NCBI GenBank assembly: GCA_000697335.1
Contig: JNEM01016886.1
Span: 1 to 14,027, forward strand
Direction: 5' to 3'
From: Conidiobolus incongruus B7586
Taxonomy: Eukaryota; Entomophthoromycota; Entomophthoromycetes; Entomophthorales; Conidiobolaceae
DNA length: 14,027 nucleotides
A model generated the notes under the pieces. The model searched no databases and was not told where the DNA came from. It saw nothing but the letters and a program-made list of their open reading frames with translations. This document shows positions 1-10,183 of the stretch, in pieces (position 1 is the stretch's first letter; every line of letters begins with the position of its first letter). A program made the translations under genes and the position numbers.

Positions 1-2211
1 ATCAGTTTATATTATGAATAAAGAATATTATTTTTAACATTAATAGTATTAAAATACTCGTAATTTATGCTTATTTTATAAATATAAAGATTAGCATAAA
101 ATATATATAAAAATCAATCTATTATAAAATAACCGTCTTATAAACTATTAATATCTAAATATAAAATAAATAGAAAGAATATAGTTATAAAGATATATCT
201 ATAATTGATATATTCAATATTATTATTATCTTATTATATATTTTATTTATTAGGTCTATATAGTTATTTTTATTATTAAAGTTTAATCTATTTATTTTGA
301 CCTATTATTTAAAGAGTAAAATAATATTCAATTTTATTAGATAAGAATATAATATAGTAAATATTATAATATTTAGAAAAAAACTATTATCAAATGATAT
401 TTATCAGATTTATTATTAATATAGTATTTAATACTAGTTAATATAGCAATAAATTATATATTGTATTAAGAAGTTTAAAAATATTATAATAATCTTAATA
501 AAAAATATACATGAATATAAAAGCTTAAATATATTTAATTCAATATAACTAATAACTATAGTTTAAATGTCTAATCTTATATTTTATTATTAAACTTTAT
601 TTTTAATTTCTCGAATAATTGATTAATTAATTATTATCATTATTTTTACTATATTGATAATATTAAATTATTAAAACATTTTTGGTTCAAAGATTAAATT
701 TAAAATAATTTCAACTATTATTATATATTATACGTGTTAATTTGAAAACTAAGCTTCTGAATAATTGCCCAAGTATATGTATTTAATGATATTAAAAATA
801 ATTTTAAAAAATATATCGATTAAACTATATTTATTGTATTATTTTTATTATTTTGAATAAATTAATAACTTTGCAAATTATTAAAAATAAAAATATTTAT
901 AAGTCTAGGTAATAATAATATATTAGGATCTTTGCTTATAAATCTATATTAATAAGTTAATCTAAGAAATTCTTTGGTTATAGCAGTAAAAAAATTGATA
1001 TAATCAAAATATTTTATAAAAATAAAAAAGTTTGGAATGTGAGACTAATAATAATATATGATAAATATATTAAAAAATTAAAGGCTATAATGATAAGATT
1101 GCTTGAAGATCTAATTAGCTATTATAATTAGGAATTAAAATTATTAAAATCAATAACAGAGGTTTAAATCTGTTGTTTTGCTATAATCTTGCCATAATTT
1201 CAGATGAAACTATAGATAAAATTAATTATATTTAATTTGAATATTAATTAAGAGCTTTATGAATAGCTTCTATTACTAACCAAAAAATATAATCTAGAGT
1301 CTTTTTATAATATATCTTTATTTGAATATATAATCTAAGGATATAAAATATTTATATAATATATATTTTTAATTAATTGAAAAAAATAATATTGAATTAT
1401 CATAAAAAATTAAAATAATAGATAAGTTAGCTATAAAAAATAATAAGTGCTTGGATATTGATATAAAAAATAAATATTAAATATAAATTAAAAAAATTTG
1501 TTAGTTAGCAAAACAAAATCTATTAAAAAAATCAAGCTCTTAGATTTGATATTTTATTATACTTATATTTCTTTGTATCATATAATTTATCAAAAAAAAT
1601 CATTGATTCTGATAAAGATTAAGAAGATATTTCGAAATAAGTTGATATAGACAATTATATAATATTTGAAAATTATATGCGATGGTTTATTAATAATAAT
1701 TTTGACCCCAATTATCACTACCAAATTTATTAGTTTTAACATAATAAAGCCTAGCTAAAATAACTTATAGATTATACCTATAAATGATAGGTATATTTGA
1801 AAAACTAGCAAATAAAACCAAAGTTGAAGAATATATAAGAATTCAATTAAAACTTTTTAAAAATTTAATTTAAAAAAAAGGAAAATCTACTTTTTTTTAT
1901 TAAATTTAGAAAATATTTCCCTTATATTATAATGTAAAATTGAAAAAATAGTTTTTACTCTAAATTCAATAATATTGAAAAAAAAACTTATATTATTATG
2001 CTTACTAGGTAACTACTAGAGTATTAAAATATTCATTGAAAATTGCAAATTATTTTTTTTATTAATTTTATTAAAATATTTTTTTTAAATAAATATCATT
2101 ATATTTTATAAAATATTATAAAAAATTTTATAATAATATTAATTAAACTTATTTTAATATTTAATATATTCCAAAATTATTTTATTAAAATAATCAAAAA
2201 TAAATTTATTA
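1..2211. other. AT-rich gene-free region
   Basis: I find no supportable gene here. All six frames are dense with stops at about the rate expected for DNA this AT-rich. Stretches on the plus strand (around 960-1360 and 1394-2050) can be read as protein with stops at possible Gln positions, but the stop frequency is not below chance and I recognise no family. Two small hairpins are visible: an 8-bp perfect stem with a 7-base loop at 1773-1795 (TATACCTA/TAGGTATA) and a 6-bp stem at 1155-1174 (AACAGA/TCTGTT). The base composition matches that of the decayed transposons further on, so this is probably old, heavily mutated repeat DNA. Confidence 0.5.
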
Positions 2212-2434
2212 TATACTAACTTGTAAAAATAAGTCATAAAATCAAAAACACTTATATTTTAACTAATAACTTAATAAATATTTAATGAAATAAACCTAAA
2301 TTAAATAATTAAAATCTATTATATTTATTAATAATATATATCATTAAATGATGATATTTAGTTATTAATTGGCTAAAATAAAAATTTTTAAATTTTATCT
2401 AAAATGAGTTATAAATTTATAGGTTTTTAGTGAT
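2212..2434 (+). repeat. left terminal inverted repeat of Tc1-like copy A, with two direct repeats
   Basis: The outer motif starts TATACTAACTTGTAAAAATA and continues with AGTCATAAAATCAAAAAC. The inner motif (2401-2434) reads AGTTATAAATTTATAGG followed by a T-run. Both share the core AGTYATAAA. Between them lies a palindromic block around ATCATTAAATGAT, also kept in copy C. The right end (3563-3784) carries the same motifs in reverse. In IR/DR transposons such paired motifs are transposase binding sites; that role is inferred here from the layout. Confidence 0.7.
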
Positions 2435-2441
2435 AAAAAAA

Positions 2442-3458
2442 TTAAAACATAATATATCTACCTTTAGCTTTTCTAACTTCTTTAAGTTTGTGGGGTATAG
2501 AATCAATTAACTTTTTATACTAAAAAGGGTTAATTTTATTTAATACTTCTTAAATATATTCCTAAAGTTGATTTTAATCTTTTGTTAGGGGGAAAGCTTT
2601 AATAACTTTTTTTAATTAATTCTAAAGGTATTTAATTAAATTAAAGTTAAAAGATTAAAAAAGCTACTTTATAACAATTATCTAGTTATTTTTAAGCTAT
2701 TAGGTAATAAAAGCTATAATATAACAAAAGGTATTATCTTACTAGAGAATAACATTAGATTTGTTTAACCTATACTATTTAATAATTCTTTTCAATTTAT
2801 TATTTGAAATATTTTAATATATTTTAGTATTAATTCCCCTATTAATTTTATAAAGATATCCTACACCTAAAGATAATATATATCTTTAAATAATAATTAA
2901 CCTATTATTATACTTTTTGGTAAAATTAATATGATAGTTACAAAATAATTTTGCATCTTTTTTAAAATATTAAATTATTTTATTAGATTTACTAAAGTAT
3001 ATTTTTATTTCATTAAACTAAATAACCTTATTCTAATTAATTTTAGTTTAATATTAATAGCAATATTTAAAATCCTATCTAAATTTATAATAGGATTTCT
3101 TTAGTTAAGGGCGTTTTTTCTTAAAGTATAAGTAGTATCTATACTAATATAAAGTATATATAATAGTATTAGTATTAACTAATATTCCTATATAGTTTTA
3201 TAATTCCTGTTATATTTCTACAATAAAACTATATTTGCTGGTATTAACTAACCTACAAATATACTTTTTATCATATTTATTTATAATTCTAACATATTTA
3301 AGTTTAGGTTTAAATATGTCTTTATTGTTATTTTTAACAACTTTAACTATAGTAGACTAGTTAACATTAGTAATTCTAATAATATTATAAGTTGATTTAC
3401 CTTTTTTATAAAGTTAATTAATATACAAATAGATTTTTTTAGAGAGGGATTTAGGTAT
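2442..3458 (-). pseudogene. decayed Tc1-like (DD34E) transposase, copy A
   Basis: Reading from 3458 down to the stop at 2442-2444 gives exactly 339 codons (1017 bp), the usual size of a Tc1 transposase. The first codon is ATA, followed by a start like PKSLSKK, so an original ATG probably became ATA by G-to-A. The N-terminus keeps a helix-turn-helix-like segment (INxLYKKGKSTY). The C-terminus reads LIDSIPHKLKEVRKAKGRY, a close match to the end of Tc1 transposases. Many in-frame TAA and TAG codons fall where the family has Gln or Trp, including the two Gln of the FQQDN motif. The first catalytic Asp region reads FNEI where active relatives have SDES. Copy C has the same length to the base. The gene is dead through substitutions, not indels. 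Confidence 0.8.
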
Positions 3459-3562
3459 AATGATACTAATAAAAAAATTTAGTATATTTATAAAATATTA
3501 TATAAAATAATAACAAAGAGAGAAAAAAGATATAGTTATATATTATGAAATATAACCTCTTA

Positions 3563-3784
3563 TCTTAAAAACTTGCAAATTTATAACTCACCTTAGTTAA
3601 ATATTAAGGGTTAATCATTTTCTAATAGTTTACTAAATATATTTAAATATATTTATTTATTATCAAATAATATATATTAATTATATATTATAGTTTCAAT
3701 TAATCTAATATATACAATTGTTTTAGTTATTAATTAAAATATATATATTTTTAATTTTATAACTCACTTTTGTGGATTAGTATA
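3563..3784 (-). repeat. right terminal inverted repeat of Tc1-like copy A
   Basis: The inner motif (3563-3596) includes TTGCAAATTTATAACTCACC and the outer one (3751-3784) includes TTATAACTCACTTTTG and ends GGATTAGTATA. Read on the minus strand, these match the inner and outer motifs of the left end at 2212-2434. The sequence between the motifs has diverged more than the motifs themselves. Confidence 0.65.
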
Positions 3785-4629
3785 GTAATAAATTGATAAT
3801 ATACAAATCACTAAAATTTATATATATTTAATTATAATCATAAATAATCAAAATCTATTATTAATAAGATTAAACTTTAATAATTCTATAAAGATTAATA
3901 TAATTATTTAATATATACAATGTTTTTAAATTCAAATTTATTATTCATATTATAGCTTTTTCAAGATATTGCTTTAATATCCAAATACCAAAAAATAAGA
4001 TTTTAAAAAAAATTATAAAATATTATTTAAATCTCTAAATTTTTTGATATATTTATTAAATTATTTTATCATGATACATATATGAATTCTCAGAAAATTA
4101 TAAAACTAATATTGATATCTGATATAAATACCAATGTTATAATATTATTATTATTTGTTAATCAAACAAGTTTTCACATTATAATAATAATAGTAGTAGC
4201 CTTTATAGTTTAGTTAAATCATATTGATAAATCTAAGAGAGAAATAGTTGAATTGTCATTCTATCAATTACTCTATATATCATAAATGATTTGAGATATA
4301 TAATCAATATATTGTATTAGAATTATTACAACAAATCACTTATTAATAATATCCAACAAAATAATTTAGTTTATAGATAAATAAAAATAATATTCTTAAA
4401 TCATGAATCAAATGGACTTAATAAGATATAATCAAAAAACCAATATACATATTGGTAATTTAAAATAAATCTTGAAGATTAATATATTAAAGATTGCTGT
4501 GCGTTGAAGCAAATGTTATAAATCATTTTAATAACAATATAATTCTAATAATAACATAATTTATTATGTTATAATAATAATAAATAAAAATTGATCAAAA
4601 TTTTACATAATGAATAAATAGTGATTTAT
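3785..4629. other. AT-rich intergenic region 3' of the oxidoreductase gene
   Basis: No gene is supported here. The stretch separates the Tc1-like copy A from the 3' end of the minus-strand oxidoreductase gene. A polyadenylation-type AATAAA on the minus strand lies at 4625-4630, at the stop codon, which is close but could be chance in DNA this AT-rich. A 199-bp segment at 4135-4333 begins TGTTATAATA and ends TATTACAACA and could be a fossil solo LTR, but no target-site duplication is visible. Confidence 0.4.
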
Positions 4630-5961
4630 TTAAAAATATTTTTCAGCAATATAATCTGCTGCTTGAATTGAATGTTCAACAGTTTCCATAGTTAAAAGAG
4701 GAGTTGAATAATATAATCCTTCAATTCCTTGAATTTGATCAAATTGGGAAAAAAACCCGTTCTCTAATTCTTCAGTCATAACATGAGGGAAATAAGTCCA
4801 AGATTTACCATAAATTGCAGGTTTTGCGTTTTGCCCAGGATTCAGTTTGTAAAAAGTTTCAACTGTTTTCTTTTTATAATATTCGAATTCATTTTGATTT
4901 GCAGCTTCTTTGAATGCACCTTGTGTCCATGAATAAGAGATATAGGCGTTTCTAGTGAGATTGTACCAACACATAGGTCGACCATCGCCCAATACAGGTG
5001 GATTTGAAGGAGGCAACAAGGGTGCATAAGTGTTATGGGTAAATTCTGGCGCATAATTTGCAAAGCTGGCATATTTGTTAACACTCACTTGTTGCAACAC
5101 TTGTTTCTCTTTTTGACTTAAATTTGAAATAATATTAGATAAATCTTTTAAAAGAGGTGGGAAAGCTAGAACAACCGAGTGGCACATTTGTGACTTAAGT
5201 TTACCATTATTGGATTTTGTATAAAGAACGGAATAATGTTTTTTTCTATCGATCTTAACTACTCTTGAGTTTAATTTAATGTCCAAACCTTGAGCATATT
5301 TGATAGGAATTTGATCCATTCCATTTGGTAGTTGGTAATAGTTGGTTAAACCAGTTCCCATTACATCCAACAAATGAACTAAGTACAGTGCAGGTGTCTC
5401 TTCAACCGCACCATAACCTTCGAAGGTTAAAAAGGTAAGAGCTGTGGAATACAAGGCCTCCAGATTATTTTTCTTCATCCAGACTATGCTAGGCTCAAAT
5501 AACTCTTTACTTACGTTCAAATGACCAGGATTGACATTAAGATTCTTCCTTAATTTCAAGAATTTTTCAAAGGCGATAAAGTACTCAGGAGGGACATCAT
5601 CCGGGACGCGAACTTGCATTCCATTATCAGGATTATAGATTACTAGGTCACCTTTCAGTGCGGGACCTTTGTGGATATTGAATTTACTAATAATTTTATT
5701 AGTTTCAGTATATTCATCAGTTATTAATATTGGTCCCATATTCCAGACTCTTCCATCTTGACGAAATGAATGCATCTTCCCTCCAACTTTGTCGCTTTGT
5801 TCGAATATTTTAACCCGATATCCTTTGTCTTGAAGTTGATGACCCATACGTAGGCCCGATATACCGGCACCTACTACACAAACTGGAGGCCAAGATTCTG
5901 TTGAATATTCACAAACTGACTGATTAATTAAAAATAAATATAATAAATTAGAAATTATCAT
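4630..5961 (-). CDS. secreted FAD-dependent oxidoreductase (amine oxidase / beta-cyclopiazonate dehydrogenase-like)
   Basis: A complete single-exon gene of 443 residues. Residues 1 to about 17 look like a signal peptide (hydrophobic ISNLLYLFLI, then a polar SVCEYS), so the product is probably secreted or enters the secretory pathway. A Rossmann FAD site follows: CVVGAGISG (GxGxxG at 31-36), an acidic residue at the end of the second strand (Glu54 in IFEQ) and the second glycine motif VGGKMHS (59-65). WNMGP (73-77), LNSRVVKID (230-238) and VVLAFPP (263-269) fit the FAD-containing amine oxidase fold. The C-terminal FAD-contacting segment is GIEGLYYSTPLLTMETVEHS (412-431). The substrate cannot be told from sequence. 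The ATG at 5961 is chosen because it gives the signal peptide and sits about 55 bp from a TATA-like box. The gene is much GC-richer than its flanks and has no stops or frameshifts, so it seems to be under selection. No operon partner is present. Confidence 0.85.
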   Translation of the reverse strand: MIISNLLYLFLINQSVCEYSTESWPPVCVVGAGISGLRMGHQLQDKGYRVKIFEQSDKVGGKMHSFRQDGRVWNMGPILITDEYTETNKIISKFNIHKGPALKGDLVIYNPDNGMQVRVPDDVPPEYFIAFEKFLKLRKNLNVNPGHLNVSKELFEPSIVWMKKNNLEALYSTALTFLTFEGYGAVEETPALYLVHLLDVMGTGLTNYYQLPNGMDQIPIKYAQGLDIKLNSRVVKIDRKKHYSVLYTKSNNGKLKSQMCHSVVLAFPPLLKDLSNIISNLSQKEKQVLQQVSVNKYASFANYAPEFTHNTYAPLLPPSNPPVLGDGRPMCWYNLTRNAYISYSWTQGAFKEAANQNEFEYYKKKTVETFYKLNPGQNAKPAIYGKSWTYFPHVMTEELENGFFSQFDQIQGIEGLYYSTPLLTMETVEHSIQAADYIAEKYF

Positions 5962-6015
5962 TTAAAATAATTTAACTAAAATGAATTTAAGTCCTACAAA
6001 CAAACAAATACCTGC

Positions 6016-6026
6016 CTATTTATATA
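6016..6026 (-). promoter_or_regulatory. TATA-like box of the oxidoreductase gene
   Basis: On the minus strand this reads TATATAAATAG, a strong TATA-box match, about 55 bp upstream of the ATG at 5961. A start site about 30 bp downstream would leave a short 5' leader of roughly 25-30 nt. In DNA this AT-rich the match alone is weak, but the local GC-richer context (GGCAGG follows it) and the position support it. Confidence 0.4.
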
Positions 6027-6060
6027 TTTATTTGACTAATCAACCTCACCGCACCATTGA

Positions 6061-6065
6061 ATTGG
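6061..6065 (-). promoter_or_regulatory. CCAAT motif upstream of the oxidoreductase gene
   Basis: The plus-strand ATTGG is CCAAT on the minus strand, about 35 bp upstream of the TATA-like box and 100 bp from the start codon, a common place for a CCAAT-binding (HAP/NF-Y) site. It is a five-base match only, so confidence is low. Confidence 0.25.
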
Positions 6066-6559
6066 AATTTCCATTGCTATATTTTAATTATTTCCAATTT
6101 AGTCTAGTTTGATATTTATCAGTATATTAAAACAGGTAATATCAATTCAAAAAAAACATTAAGCTATCATTAATTATCTTCACAAATAGCTATCCCAATT
6201 TATTCATCAATATATTTTTTCAATATTTTAATATTAATATGATATAATTGTCCAATATGAATTAAAATTTTGAATTCAATTTTAATTAAATATTACTTCT
6301 TTTTAAGTATATCTATGATATATTCAAACGAAATTGTTTAAAATATTTGCAAAATTGAATAAATATTGACTTCAAGCTTTATTACAATAATTAGACAAAA
6401 TATATTTAAGTTGATGTTACAGTTTAAAGTAAGGGTATTATTAAGGATTAGGGGAGAAAGTATATTATATATAAGATTAATAGAGTTACAGCTATAGTTG
6501 AGAGTTGAAATTTTATATATACTGGTTAGCTTAAAAATATTTTTCAATACTTTTTCAAT

Positions 6560-7530
6560 TTAAAATTGATAATTATCATTAAAGACCAATTTGGGAATCA
6601 TTGAATATAAATCTGGGAGTTTTTCTTTGATAGCTGTAATGAAGATGATTAACTATCATAATTTTAATGGATATTCATTTGTAGGTAATATTTCGGTTGT
6701 ATATTCCACAAGCATTTTACCTGTTATTCGCACTTTGTAGGTTTTTTAATATAATACCTAAATAAATATTAAAAATTGTTGTCAAGATTTTTTAATTTTT
6801 CATTATATATGAAACTTATCTATGATTTTGATCAGTAGTAGGTTTTCTGAGTTTTTTTTGAGTGCATTTTCAGCCCATAATCACTTTACTCGTCCTTCAA
6901 GAATCTGAGTGAATGCTGGTTTCTTAGATATTCAAAATGATTTTCTGTTTTAGCTATTATAGACTATTTATTAAATATTGTCAATTAGCATTTATCCAAA
7001 GTTCTGATAAATGAGCTTCAAATATATTGGGTAATAATTCTAAGTATATATTAATTATATAAAGTTTTTCTATGGTTAATCTGCATTCTAATATTAAAGT
7101 ATTAAATTGGTCAAAGCAATATAGGAAACTGATATTCTCAACTCTTGAATGTATTTTTGAAATATTTTATCAAGCACAATAATGCTCAATATTATCCTGC
7201 TATAAATATTTTCCATTTAAATGTGATCGCATTATTTTGTCAATATAATTCCAATTCTTATTTATTCTGAATTTTAATCTTTAATTATCTATTTTTCTAT
7301 TATGAATCTAGCAATAGGATGGGTAAAATGTACTAAAACATTTACCTAATTCTGTTCATTTTATAACTATTAGGAACTTTTAAAGTTCACTTTAAATCAA
7401 GTATGAATCATATTGTCAAATATGACTATTATTTCAATCTTATTGGTTGAAAGAATGAACAATTTTAGAATATCAAATGGATATTTATTCAATCAAGAAC
7501 TTAAAAATTTGTTAATATTTCATATAACCA
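6560..7530 (-). pseudogene. decayed protein-coding gene, family copy P1 (perhaps LRR/F-box-like)
   Basis: I do not recognise this family with certainty. On the minus strand the sequence can be followed in shifting frames from about 7530 to a stop at 6560-6562. Near the start is a segment like YPFDILKLFILSTNKI, which resembles an F-box start. Then come RINKNWNYIDKIMRSHLNGK, QDNIEHYCA and a stretch of about 60 codons without a stop that includes FLYCFDQFNTLILECRL and YLELLPNIFEAHLSELWINA, with the leucine spacing of LRR-type proteins. Several stops and at least one frame change break it. A related copy lies about 1.62 kb away (8424-8965), which supports a real former gene. The F-box/LRR label is a guess from leucine pattern only. 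Confidence 0.45.
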
Positions 7531-7609
7531 TTACTATGAAAATTGTTTTATTTTAGAAATAAATAACAAAAAAATAAAACCATATTAAAAATACTAAATC
7601 TGTTCAATA

Positions 7610-7790
7610 TCATATGAGCAATATTTTTGAAATATTTTGAAACAAGGGCTATTCAATATAAATATATTGCAAAGTTTTTGAGATTCGCTCTGCTATGACA
7701 ATTCAATTTATTTAAATATTTTGGTGATACATTCCTCAAATAATATACACGTTATTCGCACTTTGCAAATATTTTAATAAAAATAAATTA
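7610..7790 (-). pseudogene. fragment of the same decayed family (C-terminal block, second copy)
   Basis: This block matches 6590-6760, the C-terminal part of copy P1. Both share GTTATTCGCACTTTG and an ATTNAATATAAAT stretch, at an offset of about 1.03 kb. Read on the minus strand, both begin VRIT and continue with a similar charged, leucine-rich segment. Its partner block 8424-8965 lies over 600 bp away, against about 70 bp in P1, so either DNA was inserted between them or this fragment belongs to a third copy. Confidence 0.4.
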
Positions 7791-8423
7791 AAACTTGGAC
7801 AGATAAACACATCAGTTTCTTCAAATTGATCCACATATTTTCCAATATAAAAATCGTGTTTAATAAAAATCAATATTTGCTAATTCGAAAAAAAATGTGA
7901 ATTGCTAATAAACATAGTTGCAATTAGATATTAAAATTCATAATGGATGTATTAATTAGTCACGGATCATCAATTTACATTAAAGTTTATATTATATTGT
8001 TTAACACAATAATTTTTTTATATTAAAGTTACAGGTAATGATTAAATTGACTTACACTTTAAACTGCGATAAAGAATAATAAACAATATTAGATGAGAAA
8101 AATTCAAAATAAAATATTTGATAAGGCTATTCAGTTAAAATATATTTGAAACTAATCCTTTTTTAGTTTTAATTCAAAAATAATTAACAATCAGATTAAT
8201 TTAAGAATATGCTAAAATTAATATTTTTTAATAAATTCAATTCTTATTGCAATATTAGAATATACATTTGTATTATATAATAAATTAAATAGAATATCTT
8301 TCAATTTTAAAATATATTGACATTCATATATTTCAGGCTTATGATTATTTGTTGATTAAGGTTTTACTTTACTTACAACAGCATTGATAAACTTGCCATT
8401 TTTTCACTTAATTTTAATTATAT
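7791..8423. other. unassigned spacer between decayed gene copies
   Basis: No gene is supported. A segment near 8105-8150 (AAGGCTATTCAG followed by an AT-rich run) faintly resembles 7645-7670 and 6595-6610, so a third, more decayed copy of the neighbouring family may be present. The similarity is too weak to annotate. Confidence 0.3.
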
Positions 8424-8965
8424 TTAACACTTGCTTTTATTTGCTTTAAAAGATGGATTTTGGGGATCTTTTAATAATGCATTTGATGCCCAATACTGCT
8501 TCTTTTCTCATTCGCAAATCTGACTGGGTCCCAGATTCTTAAATATTAAATATGAATTTTTTATTTCAGTTTGTTATTATTGCTTATTTATTAAAATTTT
8601 TTAGTTCAAATATATTCAAAATTCTTATAATTTGTTTTTAATAAATATTGTATATTAATTTTACGTATATATCAATTATACTAAGCTATTTTAAGATTAA
8701 TATACCTTCTTATATAAAAATATTAAATTGGTCAAAACAACAAATAAAATAGACATGTTCAATTTTTGGGTGTATTTTTTAAATATTTTACCCAGCACAA
8801 TAATGCTCCATATTATCCTGCTATAAATATTTTCCATTTATATTTGATCGCATTATTTTGTCAATGTGATTCTAATTCTTATTTATTCTGAATTTTATCT
8901 TAGTCTTTATTTATTTTTCTATTATACATTTAGCAAAGATAATGGATAAAATATTTCATAACATA
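8424..8965 (-). pseudogene. decayed protein-coding gene, family copy P2
   Basis: A direct duplicate of the 6830-7340 part of copy P1, offset by about 1.62 kb. The core at 8796-8900 is about 93% identical by eye to 7175-7280, while the flanks are far more diverged. Minus-strand reading gives FRINKN then NHIDKIMRSNINGKYL, then QDNMEHYCAG and HPKIEHVYFICCFDQFN, parallel to P1. After a diverged middle comes QYWASNALLKDPQNPSF, matching LWAENALKKNSEN of P1. Both copies carry a TAG at the same point before QDN. Stops and frame changes show it is not intact. Its 5' part may reach to about 9215, where an ATG-led reading frame (MRNCPI) starts. Confidence 0.45.
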
Positions 8966-10183
8966 CTGAGGTTCAAATTATATTTTTATCTGCATTTTTC
9001 AAGTTTAAGTAATTATTATTTTATCATGATTGTTGAGTGGATATGAATATATGATTTTTTAATTCTTATTATATATCAATTCTAGTTTAATATGATTATT
9101 TGCAATAATTCATTTTGTCTAACATTTCATAAAAAGGAAAAACTTTACTGTTTATAGCAATATTTCTTAGATTATAATACATCTTTTAAATTGGACAATT
9201 ACGCATTTTGTATACCGAAATATCAGGGCTTGAGTTGATTAAAAAAATATTTATATCTGTATTTTGAATATTTAGCGGTAAATAACACTTGAAATTTTGA
9301 TTATGTATATTAATAACCAGAATGTTTTTATATTTGTATAAACATCATATAAAGTAGTGATTATCTAATTAAATTAACTAAGAATTGATTTATTTATAAT
9401 ATTAGTTCAACACTTGAAAGAAATATGAACAATTTATGATTGAGATCTTTAGAATAATATAATTTGAGGTTCAAAAATTTATTGAGTTTTGAATTAAAAG
9501 AGAAAATTTGAAAATTTTTATTTTAAAAATTATTTGAGTTTTAATTGATATAATTGTGAAAAACAAAATAAAAAATATTTAATATTACATAATATAATAT
9601 ATTAAATGAAAAATTACTGAATAAATGGGATTATTAAGGAATATCATTTGGATCTAATTAATCAAACTCTAATTTATATAATAGTTTTCTGATTGTAAAT
9701 TTAGAAATTTGATATTTATATGTATTCTGGATAGTATGAATACTACTTCAAAAAAGTTTTATGACTAGAATGTAATGATGATGTGAGATATTAAGCTATA
9801 GACAGGTTGAAAGGGCATTTTATTAATTCTGTCAGATAATCGAGAGGACCTAGATCAAGCTGATCAAGTTATAAATCACCCTAATACTGTGTTTCTATAA
9901 AGTAGATGAGGTAAAATGATTCCTTGTTACTTTGGTGGTTTGGCTGAATAACCAATCAACGAATAAAGGATAAATGGATTTCAATGTGAGAGGACAATAA
10001 TCATTATGTTGAATTAATATATGGATCCTTGATGTGAGTATAGGCTCTCCTTTTGTAAGACAATTTAAATTTTTTTAATATTCAACCAAAATAGTAGTAT
10101 TTTCTTTTTCAAAATTAGAATGATTTAGCTTAAAATTAATTTCATTTGAAAAATTATGTATCACACTTCTATATAATATATTA
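8966..10183. other. unassigned region with a GC-richer patch
   Basis: No gene is supported. Most of it is AT-rich. The patch at about 9740-10060 is visibly richer in G and C and holds words rare elsewhere in the window (GAGAGGACCTAGATCAAGC, TTGGTGGTTTGGCTG, TATAGGCTCTCC). All frames there contain stops and I recognise no protein or RNA in it. It does not show the CpA/TpG loss seen in the transposons next to it. Confidence 0.35.

Larger units (their letters stand above)
2212..3784 (-). mobile_element. Tc1-like DNA transposon, copy A (full length, inactive)
   Basis: A Tc1/mariner-superfamily element of about 1.57 kb. It opens with TATACTAACTTG and closes with the matching GGATTAGTATA, next to TA, the target this superfamily uses. 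Each end carries two related motifs, an outer and an inner one about 180-190 bp apart, in inverted orientation between the ends. This is the IR/DR arrangement known from Sleeping Beauty-like Tc1 elements. The transposase gene runs on the minus strand between the ends. Related copies lie at 10542-11382 (same orientation), 12678-13972 (opposite) and 13973-14027 (fragment). The element is inactive: its transposase frame holds many stops and has lost catalytic residues. Confidence 0.85.
5962..6559. other. upstream region of the oxidoreductase gene
   Basis: This stretch holds the likely promoter of the minus-strand oxidoreductase (TATA-like and CCAAT motifs listed separately) and no convincing gene. 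A 28-bp imperfect palindrome centred on TTGAATTCAA lies at 6260-6287, about 300 bp upstream of the start codon; its role is unknown. An open frame on the minus strand at 6338-6547 is rejected as low-complexity chance. Confidence 0.4.

Noticed and set aside
960-2050. A decayed coding region on the plus strand, with stops at possible Gln positions.
   Set aside because: The stop density is about what chance gives at this composition, the frame has to change, and no protein family is recognisable.
6338-6547. A 69-codon open frame on the minus strand.
   Set aside because: It is low-complexity, rich in Ile, Asn and Leu, with no recognisable motif. Such frames arise by chance in AT-rich DNA, and it lies downstream of the stop of decayed copy P1 without a duplicate.
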